The notes under the pieces: generated by a model
Told to the model about the DNA's origin: nothing
The model's input: only the letters and a program-made list of their open reading frames with translations
Databases searched by the model: none
Program-made: the position numbers and the translations under genes
Part shown: piece by piece, positions 43,054 through 52,167 of the stretch
Layout: each line of letters begins with the position of its first letter
Numbering within the stretch: the stretch's first letter is position 1
NCBI RefSeq assembly: GCF_029285175.1
Contig: NZ_JABEDH010000002.1
Location: forward strand, 434,001-498,000
Length of the DNA stretch: 64,000 nt
Direction of reading: 5' to 3'
Source: Sulfitobacter sp. M05
GTDB taxonomy: Bacteria > Pseudomonadota > Alphaproteobacteria > Rhodobacterales > Rhodobacteraceae

Positions 43054-43296
43054 ATGTCTGAGACAGCGATTGAAGAAATGAGTTTCGAGGCAGCAATGGC
43101 CGAGCTGGAAAAGGTTCTGGGCCAACTGGAGCGGGGCGACGTGGCACTGGATGAGAGTATCGCGCTCTATGAACGTGGCGCGGCGTTGAAAGCGCGCTGC
43201 GAGACCAAGCTGAAAGAAGCCGAGGAAAAAGTTGCCGCCATCACGCTGGACGGCGATGGCACCCCGACCGGCCTGAAACCCGTCGAGGGACTGTAA
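43054..43296 (+). CDS. xseB: Exodeoxyribonuclease VII small subunit
   Basis: 80 residues from ATG 43054, MSETAIEEMSFEAAMAELEK and the family core LEQLERGDVxLDESIxLYERG-type, here LGQLERGDVALDESIALYER. It binds XseA, which is not in the window. First gene of the xseB-ispA-dxs set common in alphaproteobacteria. Confidence 0.95.
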   Translation: MSETAIEEMSFEAAMAELEKVLGQLERGDVALDESIALYERGAALKARCETKLKEAEEKVAAITLDGDGTPTGLKPVEGL

Positions 43297-43302
43297 GGTT
43301 TC

Positions 43303-44169
43303 GTGTTTGCGGATGCGTTGAACACTGCGGCACAGCGTGTTGCCGCGCATTTCGATCATGTATTGGCGCAGATCGATGATGTGCCGGTTGTGCAAGCGAT
43401 GGCCCATGCCACACGGGGCGGCAAACGCCTGCGCGGGTTTCTGGTGCTTGAAACCGCGCGGTTACATGGCATTGGGCCTGCGGCTGCCATCTGGCCAGCC
43501 ACCGCAATCGAAACGCTCCATGCCTATTCTCTGGTGCATGACGATCTGCCTTGTATGGATGACGATGATCTGCGGCGCGGCGAACCAACCGTGCATTGCA
43601 AATGGGATGAGGCAACGGCAGTGCTGGCTGGGGATGCCCTGCAATCGCTGGCGTTTGAACTGGTCACTGCGCCGGAGATCGGCAGCGGCGACATCCGTGC
43701 CAGACTGGCCCGCACCCTTGCCGTGGCCTCCGGTGCGCAGGGCATGGTATTGGGGCAAGCACTGGATATTGCCGCAGAAACCGCGCCCATGCCACTGTCG
43801 TTGGCGCAGATCACCGCCCTGCAACAGGGCAAGACCGGCGCATTGATCGCCTGGTCCGCCCTGGCCGGGCCACGTATGGCCAGGGCAGATACCGCACCAT
43901 TGGCGGCTTATGCCAAGGCGCTTGGCCTTGCGTTCCAAATCGCCGACGACATTCTGGATGTGACGGGCGATGCCGCCACCGTGGGCAAGGCAACAGGCAA
44001 AGACGCAACCGCCGGCAAGGCCACGTTTGTCTCGCATCTGGGCCTGGATGGGGCCAAAAGCCGCGCCAATGATCTGATACAAAACGCCTGTGATGCGTTA
44101 ACTGTTTATGGCAAGGACGCCGATACATTGCGCGACGCCGCCCGCTTTGTCGTTGCCCGCAAGAACTGA
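43303..44169 (+). CDS. ispA: Farnesyl/geranyl diphosphate synthase
   Basis: Makes prenyl diphosphates from IPP and DMAPP. 288 residues from GTG 43303, six bases after xseB. First Asp-rich motif [10 protein letters not shown] at 80-89, preceded by GGKRLRG; second DDILD near 210-214 with the KGKD-like [11 protein letters not shown]. The six-base gaps on both sides indicate one operon. Confidence 0.95.
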   Translation: MFADALNTAAQRVAAHFDHVLAQIDDVPVVQAMAHATRGGKRLRGFLVLETARLHGIGPAAAIWPATAIETLHAYSLVHDDLPCMDDDDLRRGEPTVHCKWDEATAVLAGDALQSLAFELVTAPEIGSGDIRARLARTLAVASGAQGMVLGQALDIAAETAPMPLSLAQITALQQGKTGALIAWSALAGPRMARADTAPLAAYAKALGLAFQIADDILDVTGDAATVGKATGKDATAGKATFVSHLGLDGAKSRANDLIQNACDALTVYGKDADTLRDAARFVVARKN

Positions 44170-44177
44170 GGGAATTG

Positions 44178-46106
44178 ATGACCGACCGACCCGAAACCCC
44201 GATACTGGACCGCGTTACGCGCCCTGCCGACATGAAACAGCTCAGCGATGCCGAGCTGCATCAACTGGCCCATGAGGTGCGGGCGGAAACCGTTTCAGCG
44301 GTATCTGTGACTGGCGGACATCTGGGCGCGGGCCTGGGCGTGGTGGAATTATCCGTGGCACTACATGCGGTCTTCGATACCCCACGCGACAAAATCATCT
44401 GGGATGTGGGGCACCAGTGCTATCCGCATAAAATCCTGACCGAACGGCGCGACCGGATCCGCACCCTGCGGCAAAAGGACGGGCTTAGCGGGTTCACCAA
44501 ACGCAGTGAATCCGCCTATGATCCGTTTGGCGCGGCGCATTCTTCCACCTCGATCTCTGCCGCGCTCGGCTTTGCCGTGGCACATGATCTGGGCGGCACC
44601 CCGCCCGAGGGCAGCGGCGATGCCATCGCGGTCATCGGCGACGGTTCAATGTCTGCCGGCATGGCCTATGAGGCGCTGAACAACGCGGGTCATCTCAAAA
44701 AGCGCCTGATTGTGATCCTGAACGACAATGAAATGTCGATCGCTCCGCCAGTTGGTGCGATGTCCTCTTATCTCAGCCGGCTTTATGCCGAGGAGCCGTT
44801 TCAGGACTTCAAAGCCGCAGCCAAAGGCGCGGTCAGCCTGCTGCCCGAACCTTTCCGCGAGGGGGCGAAACGCGCCAAGGATATGCTCAAGGGGATCGCG
44901 GTCGGCGGCACCTTGTTTGAACAACTGGGCTTCTCTTATCTGGGTCCGATAGACGGGCATGACATGGACCAGCTTCTGCCGGTCCTGCGCACCGTCAAGG
45001 CCCGTGCAACGGGGCCGATCCTGATCCATGTGCTGACCAAAAAAGGCAAAGGTTATGGCCCGGCGGAAAACGCCCGCGACAAGGGTCACGGTGTATCCAA
45101 GTTCAACGTCGTCACCGGTGAGCAGAAAAAAGCGCCCTCGAACGCGCCCAGCTATACGTCGGTTTTTGCCGACAGCCTGTTGCAGGAAGCCGCCGCAGAC
45201 AACAAGATTTGCGCCGTCACTGCCGCGATGCCGGATGGCACAGGGTTGAACCTCTTTGCCGAACGCTACCCCTCGCGCTGTTTTGACGTGGGCATTGCCG
45301 AACAACATGGCGTGACCTTTTGCGCCGCCTTGGCTGCCGGCGGGATGAAACCCTTTTGCGCGATGTATTCAACCTTCCTGCAACGCGGCTATGATCAGGT
45401 TGTGCATGACGTTGCAATCCAGCGTTTGCCGGTGCGCTTTGCCATTGACCGTGCCGGCCTTGTCGGGGCTGACGGGGCCACCCATGCCGGTGCCTTCGAT
45501 GTGGCTTTCCTTGCCAACCTACCCGGGTTTGTCGTGATGGCCGCCGCTGACGAGGCTGAGCTGAAACATATGGTCGCCACTGCGGCTGCCCATGACGACG
45601 GCCCCATCGCCTTCCGCTTCCCGCGCGGCGAAGGCAACGGTGTGGACCTGCCCGAACGCGGCATACCGCTGGAAATCGGCAAGGGGCGCATGATCACCAA
45701 AGGCAGTCGCGTCGCACTGCTGTCCTTCGGCACCCGTCTGGCGGAGGTTGAAAAGGCCGCCGAGGCGCTCTCAGCCAAAGGGATCACCCCAACTGTTGCC
45801 GACGCCCGATTTGCCAAACCGTTGGACCGCGACATGATTCTCGCGCTGGCCGCCGATCACGAGGCCCTGATCACCATCGAAGAGGGTGCCGTTGGCGGTT
45901 TCGGTTCCCATGTGGCCCAGTTGCTGGCGGAGGAAACCGTGTTCGATACCGGCCTGAAATTCCGCTCCATGGTCTTGCCCGACACATTTATTGATCAAGC
46001 CTCGCCCGCGGACATGTACGCCGTCGCCGGGATGAACGCTGAACAGATCGAGGCCAAGGTACTGAACACATTGGGCATCGCACAGATCGGCAAACAAACG
46101 GCCTGA
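44178..46106 (+). CDS. dxs: 1-Deoxy-D-xylulose-5-phosphate synthase
   Basis: TPP enzyme that begins the MEP isoprenoid pathway. 642 residues from ATG 44178. Seen: [17 protein letters not shown], the TPP-binding [18 protein letters not shown]...[24 protein letters not shown] and [15 protein letters not shown]. Last gene of xseB-ispA-dxs; the set supplies C5 units and their first condensations. A nested inverted repeat follows the stop. Confidence 0.97.
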   Translation: MTDRPETPILDRVTRPADMKQLSDAELHQLAHEVRAETVSAVSVTGGHLGAGLGVVELSVALHAVFDTPRDKIIWDVGHQCYPHKILTERRDRIRTLRQKDGLSGFTKRSESAYDPFGAAHSSTSISAALGFAVAHDLGGTPPEGSGDAIAVIGDGSMSAGMAYEALNNAGHLKKRLIVILNDNEMSIAPPVGAMSSYLSRLYAEEPFQDFKAAAKGAVSLLPEPFREGAKRAKDMLKGIAVGGTLFEQLGFSYLGPIDGHDMDQLLPVLRTVKARATGPILIHVLTKKGKGYGPAENARDKGHGVSKFNVVTGEQKKAPSNAPSYTSVFADSLLQEAAADNKICAVTAAMPDGTGLNLFAERYPSRCFDVGIAEQHGVTFCAALAAGGMKPFCAMYSTFLQRGYDQVVHDVAIQRLPVRFAIDRAGLVGADGATHAGAFDVAFLANLPGFVVMAAADEAELKHMVATAAAHDDGPIAFRFPRGEGNGVDLPERGIPLEIGKGRMITKGSRVALLSFGTRLAEVEKAAEALSAKGITPTVADARFAKPLDRDMILALAADHEALITIEEGAVGGFGSHVAQLLAEETVFDTGLKFRSMVLPDTFIDQASPADMYAVAGMNAEQIEAKVLNTLGIAQIGKQTA

Positions 46107-46160
46107 TTGACGCGGCGACTGGATTTGTAGCGTTTCGAATAAAACTTGAAGCCCGCCCCG

Positions 46161-46260
46161 AAAGCCTCCCGCCTTTAACCTGAGCCACGATATATCGCTT
46201 TTCGCGTTCGCCCGAAGGGGGAGGCCGCGAAAAGCGATCATGTGTAAGGCGGGAGGCTTT
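46161..46260. repeat. Nested perfect inverted repeat after dxs
   Basis: Outer arms AAAGCCTCCCGCCTT (46161-46175) and AAGGCGGGAGGCTTT (46246-46260), a perfect 15 bp; inner arms ATCGCTTTTCGCG (46194-46206) and CGCGAAAAGCGAT (46226-46238), a perfect 13 bp, 20-base loop. The outer right arm overlaps the stop codon of the convergent sodium channel gene. It may be a two-tier terminator for both genes or a small repeat element. Confidence 0.85.
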
Positions 46261-47041
46261 AGTCTTTCTGGCGCGCGATCAGGGTATCAAGCCGCTGTTC
46301 AATCGCCGCCAGCCGCGCCGCCACATCATCACGATAGGCCCCGGTCTCGGCGTTGCTTTCCTCGGCATGGGCGTCCTGCATCGAGTTGACGATCAGACCC
46401 ACCAACAGGTTCACCACTGCAAAGGTGGTGACCATAATGAACGGGATAAAGAACAGCCACGCCAGCGGATAGGTCTCCATCACGGGCCGCACGATCCCCA
46501 TTGACCAGCTTTCCAAGGTCATGATCTGGAACAACGAGTATCCCGAGCGCCCCAAGGTGCCGAACCATTCCGCAAAGGCGCTGCCGAACAATTTTGTCGC
46601 GATCACCGCCCCGATGTAAAAGATCAGCGCCATCAATGTGAAGACAGATGCCATCCCCGGCAGTGCGGTAATGAACCCCTCGACCACACGGCGCAAACGC
46701 GGTGCCGTACTGACCAGACGCAACACCCGCAAAATTCGCAACGCACGCAGCGCCGACAAACCATCCGCGGCGGGTGCCAATGAAATCCCCACGATAATGA
46801 AATCAAAAATGTTCCACCCGTCCCGGAAAAACCGCAGCCGGTACACAAACATCTTCAACAGCAACTCGACCACAAAAATCGTCAGACAAAGAGTGTCCAG
46901 AAACAACATCAACGGCCCGAACGCGCTGACCGCACGGTCTGATGTCTCAAGCCCCAAAAGAGCGGCGTTAAAGATGATAACACCCATGATAAAGCTACCA
47001 AAAGGCGCACTTTCCAGAAGCGTTTGAATTTTCTGACGCAC
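46259..47041 (-). CDS. Voltage-gated sodium channel, NaChBac family
   Basis: 260 residues, one six-helix unit that assembles as a tetramer. S1-S4 (~15-115) end in the arginine-rich S4 LRALRILRVLRLV (every third residue Arg, ~98-110). The pore loop has TLESWSM at 175-181, the selectivity-filter sequence of the Na+-selective NaChBac/NavAb group, and S6 is followed by a coiled-coil-like tail (~225-258). Such channels are known from marine bacteria including Silicibacter (NavSp). Convergent with dxs; probable roles are motility, chemotaxis or pH homeostasis by analogy. Confidence 0.93.
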   Translation of the reverse strand: MRQKIQTLLESAPFGSFIMGVIIFNAALLGLETSDRAVSAFGPLMLFLDTLCLTIFVVELLLKMFVYRLRFFRDGWNIFDFIIVGISLAPAADGLSALRALRILRVLRLVSTAPRLRRVVEGFITALPGMASVFTLMALIFYIGAVIATKLFGSAFAEWFGTLGRSGYSLFQIMTLESWSMGIVRPVMETYPLAWLFFIPFIMVTTFAVVNLLVGLIVNSMQDAHAEESNAETGAYRDDVAARLAAIEQRLDTLIARQKD

Positions 47042-47122
47042 GAGGAATGATCCAAAGTTAGAGGAAGTTAGAGAAGGTCGCGCTCTTTATGAAGCCAGCA
47101 GACGGGCAGAACAAGCATCACC

Positions 47123-47725
47123 TCAGATCAACGCCACAACTGTGGCCCCGATGCTGAACCCGACGATCACATAGCCCGCCAGAACATAAATCCCGTCATG
47201 TGTAAAAAGCCCAAAAGACAGCAGCGCAATCACGGTTGCCGCAAATGAAGAGAAAAACGGCAGCACCTCCAACGGCGGCCAGCTGAGCGGGAAGATCACG
47301 CAAATTAGCAGGGTAACCCAGCGCATCAACCCACGGGTCAGGAACCGCAGACGGGCGCGTGAATGGCGGTCGAGAAACGCACAGGGCCTGCGCATCATTG
47401 ACACCGCCTGCCGCACACGCACCGCCGACAGGCTCTTGTGTTTCAACCACCCGGGCAACCAAAGTCTGCGACGACCAATCAACGCCTGCGATGCCAACAA
47501 TATGATGATCACGGCGCATACCGTCGGAAACCCGGGAATGCCCGACAACGGCGACACCAACAGCAGCGATACCAACAAAATAAGCGGAGTGATTGCGCGC
47601 GTGCCAAATTCCTCCAGCATATCCGCCACGGTCACCACCTCACCCCGTGCGACATGCGCGACCCCATCCAACAAAGCCGTCAGGGTTCGATCAGATTCAC
47701 GGGGCAAACTGCCCTCGGATGTCAC
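47123..47725 (-). CDS. ExoD-family membrane protein
   Basis: 200 residues with four or more hydrophobic segments and the ExoD-like patterns TPLILLVSLLLVSPLSGIPG and SWPPLEVLPFFSSFAATVI. ExoD affects exopolysaccharide production in Sinorhizobium; its molecular role is poorly known. The start overlaps the stop of the SDR gene by four bases, so it is the last gene of the leftward set. Confidence 0.85.
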   Translation of the reverse strand: MTSEGSLPRESDRTLTALLDGVAHVARGEVVTVADMLEEFGTRAITPLILLVSLLLVSPLSGIPGFPTVCAVIIILLASQALIGRRRLWLPGWLKHKSLSAVRVRQAVSMMRRPCAFLDRHSRARLRFLTRGLMRWVTLLICVIFPLSWPPLEVLPFFSSFAATVIALLSFGLFTHDGIYVLAGYVIVGFSIGATVVALI

Positions 47726-48576
47726 GTGTTTTCCGCCAGCATGGCGGCCAGACCTGTCCGGTAATCAGGATATTTCGGACACCAGCCCAACGCATCTTTG
47801 ATCCGGTCGTTACGCACCTTCTTGCTTTCGGCATAAAAGCTGCGCGCCATCGGGGTCAAATCCGCCGTCTCGAATGCGACCGCCTCAGGCAGAGGTAGCC
47901 CCAACAATTCGGCCGCGTGGCCAATCACATCCTGCGGCGGCGCGGGATCATCGTCGCACAGATTGTAAATCGCGCCAGCATCAGGTCGGGCCATCGACAA
48001 TTCCAGTGCCTGCGCGATGTCCTCAACGTGAATCCGTGAAAACACCTGCCCCGCCTTGATAATCCGCCGCGCCGTGCCCTTGCGCACCTTGGCAAACGGT
48101 CCGCGTCCCGGTCCGTAAATTCCCGCCAACCGGAAGATATGCAACGGCAGATCGGGAACGGCCTGCCACGCCGCCTCTGCCTCAACACGCAATTGGCCGC
48201 GCTTGGTCGCCGGTACCAGCGGCGTATCCTCATCAACCCAACCGCCCTGATGATCGCCATATACCCCGGTGGTCGACAGATACCCGGCCCAGCGCAGATC
48301 CGGTGCAATCTCTGCAATCTCATCGCGCAACAGGTTCAGTACAGGATCGCCTTCTGGTCCCGGCCCCGCCGAGATCAGCACATAACGCGCCTCGCGCAGT
48401 AAGGGCATGATATCCGTGCCGGGCCACGCCACCGGGGTAACCCCCGTAGCAGAAATTTCGGCCATCTTATCCGCCGAACGCGTGGTTCCGATGATCCGCC
48501 AGCCCTGCGGCACCAAACGGGCTGCCAAAGCGCGGGCACTGAAACCGTGACCGAATGAAAACAGGGTTTTTTCCAT
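47722..48576 (-). CDS. NAD(P)-binding SDR/epimerase-like protein
   Basis: 284 residues from ATG 48576, MEKTLFSFGHGFSARALAARL with a degenerate dinucleotide loop (G-x-G-x-x-A), the active-site-like Tyr in STTGVYGDHQGGWVDE and FRLAGIYGPGR. This pattern is that of atypical extended SDRs near the YeeZ group, not a classic reductase. Substrate unknown. Gene precedes exoD with a four-base overlap. Confidence 0.8.
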   Translation of the reverse strand: MEKTLFSFGHGFSARALAARLVPQGWRIIGTTRSADKMAEISATGVTPVAWPGTDIMPLLREARYVLISAGPGPEGDPVLNLLRDEIAEIAPDLRWAGYLSTTGVYGDHQGGWVDEDTPLVPATKRGQLRVEAEAAWQAVPDLPLHIFRLAGIYGPGRGPFAKVRKGTARRIIKAGQVFSRIHVEDIAQALELSMARPDAGAIYNLCDDDPAPPQDVIGHAAELLGLPLPEAVAFETADLTPMARSFYAESKKVRNDRIKDALGWCPKYPDYRTGLAAMLAENT

Positions 48577-48618
48577 GTGGCGAAAATGGCCCGCACCGCC
48601 GCCCGCCACAAGGGGCAA

Positions 48619-49869
48619 TCACCCGATTTCGATACGTTTTTCCTGCGGCACCAAAGCGTTAATCTGCGCGATATGTTCCGGCAGACATTTTGTCAGGAAA
48701 TCATACTCCCTGACCGCATGTGCCCGCGCGGCAACGCCAAGGTGGGCGTATTTCTCCGGCTGCCCCAGAACATCCACCACCTGCGCGGCCAGTGCTTGCG
48801 GATCATGGAAATCGACCAACATACCGGTTTCGCCATGGGTGACCGCCTCGCGCACCGGTGCCACATCAGCCGCCACAATGGTTGCCCCCATCGACATCGC
48901 TTCCAGCAGGGACCACGACAACACAAACGGCATGGTCAAATACACATGGCACCGGCTGACCTGCACAAGTTTCTGAAAATCCGGATAGGGGATGCGCCCC
49001 AGAAAATGCAGCCGCTCCCAATCCAGCTCCTCACCGACCTCGCGTTCCATCTCGCCGCGCAACCCCTGCGGATCACTGCTTTTGCCGCCATAGGACACGT
49101 CATTACCGCCAACGATCAAAACCCGCGCATTGGGCCGTTCGCGCATGATTCGCGGCAGGGCACGCATAAACGCATGAAACCCCCGCGCCCGTTCCAGATT
49201 GCGCGCAACATAGGTGAGCACCTCGTCGCCTTTCTTGATCGGCTGGTCCAACCGGCCAAGATGTAATTCGACAGCAGGGTCGGGGCGTAACCGGTCCGTT
49301 CTGATCCCGTCGTGACAGACATACATCCGGTCATGGAAACTGCGCGGGAAACGATCCCGTTGCCAGCGCGTTGGCACATGCCCCTGATCAACCACCTCGA
49401 TATTGGCAAGCGGAACAGCGTTGCGCGCCGCCATCAGAAACGGCGCGTGATCCGATACTTTCTCTTCAGGATCAAAACCGACCAGACCACCGGTCATGTT
49501 ATAGTAATATTCAAAAAACCCGATGATCGGCACGTCCGGCCAGACTTGCTTGAAAAAGGTCAATTCGCCCCAACCGACATGCCCGATGACGATATCCGGG
49601 ACAAACCCATCTTCGGCTTCGATCTGACGCGCGGCCATGGCGGCGCCAAAGCCCGCGCCTGTCGCCTCTTCCCAAATCTTGGACAACCCATAGGCATCCT
49701 CGAGCGGCTTGCGATGCGCCTTGTAAATCCGCGTCTCGACTCCCGGCAGATTTGGCGCGTCTTTCTTCTGCGTGAGAAAGAAAATCCGGTGCCCACCCTG
49801 CGCCGCAAGCCATTGCACCAGCTCGCGGTATTGCCCCGGCATGTTCTGATGCACAAAAAGTATGTTCAT
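48619..49869 (-). CDS. Glycosyltransferase, family 4-like
   Basis: 416 residues with GT-B architecture: N-terminal MNILFVHQNMPGQYREL, C-terminal VLIVGGNDVSYGG, FLGRIPYPDFQKLVQVSRCH and the donor-site motif SWSLLEAMSMGATIVAADVAPV (E-x7-E type partly kept). The N-terminal 'HQNMPGQ' is typical of a GT4 subgroup in alphaproteobacteria. Donor and acceptor unknown; exoD nearby suggests polysaccharide. 42 bases separate it from the SDR gene. Confidence 0.88.
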   Translation of the reverse strand: MNILFVHQNMPGQYRELVQWLAAQGGHRIFFLTQKKDAPNLPGVETRIYKAHRKPLEDAYGLSKIWEEATGAGFGAAMAARQIEAEDGFVPDIVIGHVGWGELTFFKQVWPDVPIIGFFEYYYNMTGGLVGFDPEEKVSDHAPFLMAARNAVPLANIEVVDQGHVPTRWQRDRFPRSFHDRMYVCHDGIRTDRLRPDPAVELHLGRLDQPIKKGDEVLTYVARNLERARGFHAFMRALPRIMRERPNARVLIVGGNDVSYGGKSSDPQGLRGEMEREVGEELDWERLHFLGRIPYPDFQKLVQVSRCHVYLTMPFVLSWSLLEAMSMGATIVAADVAPVREAVTHGETGMLVDFHDPQALAAQVVDVLGQPEKYAHLGVAARAHAVREYDFLTKCLPEHIAQINALVPQEKRIEIG

Positions 49870-49935
49870 ATCGGCGGACCTAACGCATTTCCCTTACCGC
49901 GCAGTAAATCGAAACCGCACAGCAGGCGCAACGCG

Positions 49936-50898
49936 TCACCGCCTGTTGCGTGCGGCCAGCCGCGCTTTCATCCGCGCCTTTCCCTCGTCAGTGCCATCAT
50001 GAAAAGATCCGAACAACTTGTCCCAAGGCACATCCAGATTGCCATAATTCACCTCAAAATACCGATGGTGGATTTGGTGGTGGAACATACCCAGATTCAC
50101 ACGTTTAGCATTGCGAAACCACAGCCCCTCGAAACCCGTGTGGGTGGTGACGGCCAAAATAGCATAGAACATCAAATGGAAAATCAGATGTACAGGGTGT
50201 GTCGGCAGGATCAGGTGAATAATCACCGTGCCGAAATAAAACCCATGTTCCACCGGATGCATCGACAATCCCGACCACGGCCCCACATCCGTATTGCGAT
50301 GATGCAATGCGTGAAACCGGTAGAACAGATTGGTGTGCAACAGGCGGTGTATCCAGTAGAAATAGAAACTCTCCCAAACCGGGATCACGAAAAAGAAGGC
50401 GACGAACCAGATCGGCGTCTGGGTAAAACTGGTGGTTGGCGCATACCCCTTGGCCAGCAATCCCCAGAACAACACCTCGAACGCCGACCAGATCGTGACA
50501 CCGCTGGCCAGCGTCCAGAACATATTGTCCAACACCTGTGAGTTGAAACTGAACATCCGCCCTTTGCGCGGAAACGGGCGCGGGTCGTATTTCATCCTGT
50601 CGTCCTGCCCGCGATAGGTATGAAACCACAGGTGCAACCCGCCCGCGATCACTGAAATCAGGACAAAGTTCCGCAGGAACACCAGCGCAATCCAGTCAAA
50701 CCCCCATGTTAGAGCCTGTTCAAGCGTTGGACTGAACCACGCGTAACTGATCAAAGCCAGCGCCAGTATCGCCATATTGATGGTCAGAAAGAACCAGCCG
50801 TCCGCATACCATTTCAATACGCGCAGCGGCTGGGGTGGCCATTGCCAAAGCGGCGAGACCGCGATTGGCACCTCTGGTCTGTGATTCCACTCGGCCAT
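49936..50898 (-). CDS. Fatty acid hydroxylase/sterol desaturase family protein
   Basis: 320-residue membrane protein with the di-iron histidine clusters HRLLH, HALHHRN and HHQIHHRYFEVNYG, plus a HPVEH and several membrane helices between. The family oxidises lipid tails; the exact lipid is unknown. It is followed in the same direction by the glycosyltransferase after 66 bases. Confidence 0.88.
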   Translation of the reverse strand: MAEWNHRPEVPIAVSPLWQWPPQPLRVLKWYADGWFFLTINMAILALALISYAWFSPTLEQALTWGFDWIALVFLRNFVLISVIAGGLHLWFHTYRGQDDRMKYDPRPFPRKGRMFSFNSQVLDNMFWTLASGVTIWSAFEVLFWGLLAKGYAPTTSFTQTPIWFVAFFFVIPVWESFYFYWIHRLLHTNLFYRFHALHHRNTDVGPWSGLSMHPVEHGFYFGTVIIHLILPTHPVHLIFHLMFYAILAVTTHTGFEGLWFRNAKRVNLGMFHHQIHHRYFEVNYGNLDVPWDKLFGSFHDGTDEGKARMKARLAARNRR

Positions 50899-50922
50899 CA
50901 GAAACTTCCTTTGAAACAGTCT

Positions 50923-51678
50923 CTAAACCGCATAATCAGATCCTTCACCGTCCAGAATAGCCTTCAGCTCTGCCAGATGGCGCGCATCTTGTTCCGGGTA
51001 TTCCTCCAGTTCGCGCGCGGTCTTTTCTGCAATCTCGTCCGAGATACGGCGCAGCGGCAATCCGGTCTGTAACGCCTTGATATAGGTCTCAGCGGCGCGT
51101 TCGAAATAATAGAGCCTGTTAAAGGTATCCGCGACCGTATCTCCGATCACCATCACCCCATGCGAGCCCATGACCATGACCTTTTGCTTGGGATCAGTCA
51201 GCAGCTTTGCACAGCGCGCGCCCTCATCTTCAAACGCCAGCCCGCCATAGTCTTCATCAATCACCACCCGGTTGAAAAACGTACAGGCGTTTTGATCAAT
51301 CGGCGGCAGGCGGCTGTCTTGCAGACAGGCCAGCACGGTTGCATAGATCGAATGCACATGCATCACACAACGCGCATGTGGACAGGCCGCATGTACCCCG
51401 CCATGCAGCCCCCATGCCGTCGGATCAGGCGCATTCGGACCCTGATAGGTTTGCGGATCATCTGCATCAATCAGCAACATATCAGAGGCTTTGATCCGCG
51501 AGAAATGCATCTGGTTCGGGTTCATCAGAAACTGTGATCCGCTGTCATTCACCGCCAGTGAAAAATGGTTCGCCACGCTTTCATGCATATCCAGCCGCGC
51601 CGTCCACCGGAACGCCGCCGCCAGATCAACACGTTCCTGCCAGTGATCCATATTCGGTTTCATCTGTGTCACGCTCAT
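50923..51678 (-). CDS. Class II aldolase/adducin-domain protein
   Basis: 251 residues, zinc class-II aldolase fold: the metal ligands HVHSIY and CVMHVHSIYATV segment (H-x-H), the N-terminal E-S-V-A-N-H-F and the late VMVMGSHGVMVIGDTVADTF. Closest in general shape to fuculose/rhamnulose phosphate aldolase-like and decarboxylase-like members; substrate cannot be set. Its start overlaps the VOC gene's stop by four bases. Confidence 0.85.
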   Translation of the reverse strand: MSVTQMKPNMDHWQERVDLAAAFRWTARLDMHESVANHFSLAVNDSGSQFLMNPNQMHFSRIKASDMLLIDADDPQTYQGPNAPDPTAWGLHGGVHAACPHARCVMHVHSIYATVLACLQDSRLPPIDQNACTFFNRVVIDEDYGGLAFEDEGARCAKLLTDPKQKVMVMGSHGVMVIGDTVADTFNRLYYFERAAETYIKALQTGLPLRRISDEIAEKTARELEEYPEQDARHLAELKAILDGEGSDYAV

Positions 51679-52118
51679 TTATTTTTCTCCCCTGTTCCAT
51701 CCTTGATCCGGCTCGGCACCCAGGCATAGCCGTTTTCACACAGGATATACGCCTCGCGCAGCCCGTGTGGTTTGTCTGTTGGTTCCTGAAGTACCGTTCC
51801 GCCCGCTGCCTCGGCCTTGGCGCAGGCGACTTCGGGGTCGGTGTCATACAGCCTGATTTCAATCCCGCCGCCTCGTGGGGGATTCTCTGGCAACAACCCC
51901 AGCAACGGATTGGCGTGATAAGTGCCATCGGCATGAATCTGAAACACCTGTTCCCCATAGGTCATGATCGCAAAATCCGCAGTGGGTTGGAACGATTTCA
52001 TATCGAAAACAGTCTCTAAAAAGGCAATTTCGACCCTAACGTCGCGCACCAGCAGGTTCAGGCCAATGCCACGCAAAGACGCCCCAAACTCCTCTGCCCC
52101 AACCGTTTCGTATTCCAT
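51675..52118 (-). CDS. VOC-superfamily protein (glyoxalase-like)
   Basis: 147 residues with two beta-alpha-beta-beta-beta units typical of vicinal-oxygen-chelate proteins: ASLRGIGLNLLVRDVRVEIA and AFLETVFDM in the first, EIRLYDTDPEVACAKAEAAG and GLREAYILCENGYAWVPS in the second. Metal ligands are not all evident. Overlaps the aldolase gene by four bases, so the two probably act together. Confidence 0.8.
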   Translation of the reverse strand: MEYETVGAEEFGASLRGIGLNLLVRDVRVEIAFLETVFDMKSFQPTADFAIMTYGEQVFQIHADGTYHANPLLGLLPENPPRGGGIEIRLYDTDPEVACAKAEAAGGTVLQEPTDKPHGLREAYILCENGYAWVPSRIKDGTGEKNK

Positions 52119-52167
52119 TCAACGCACTCCCGCTTGAACCTGACAAAACACTGTGCCACCTTTGGAC

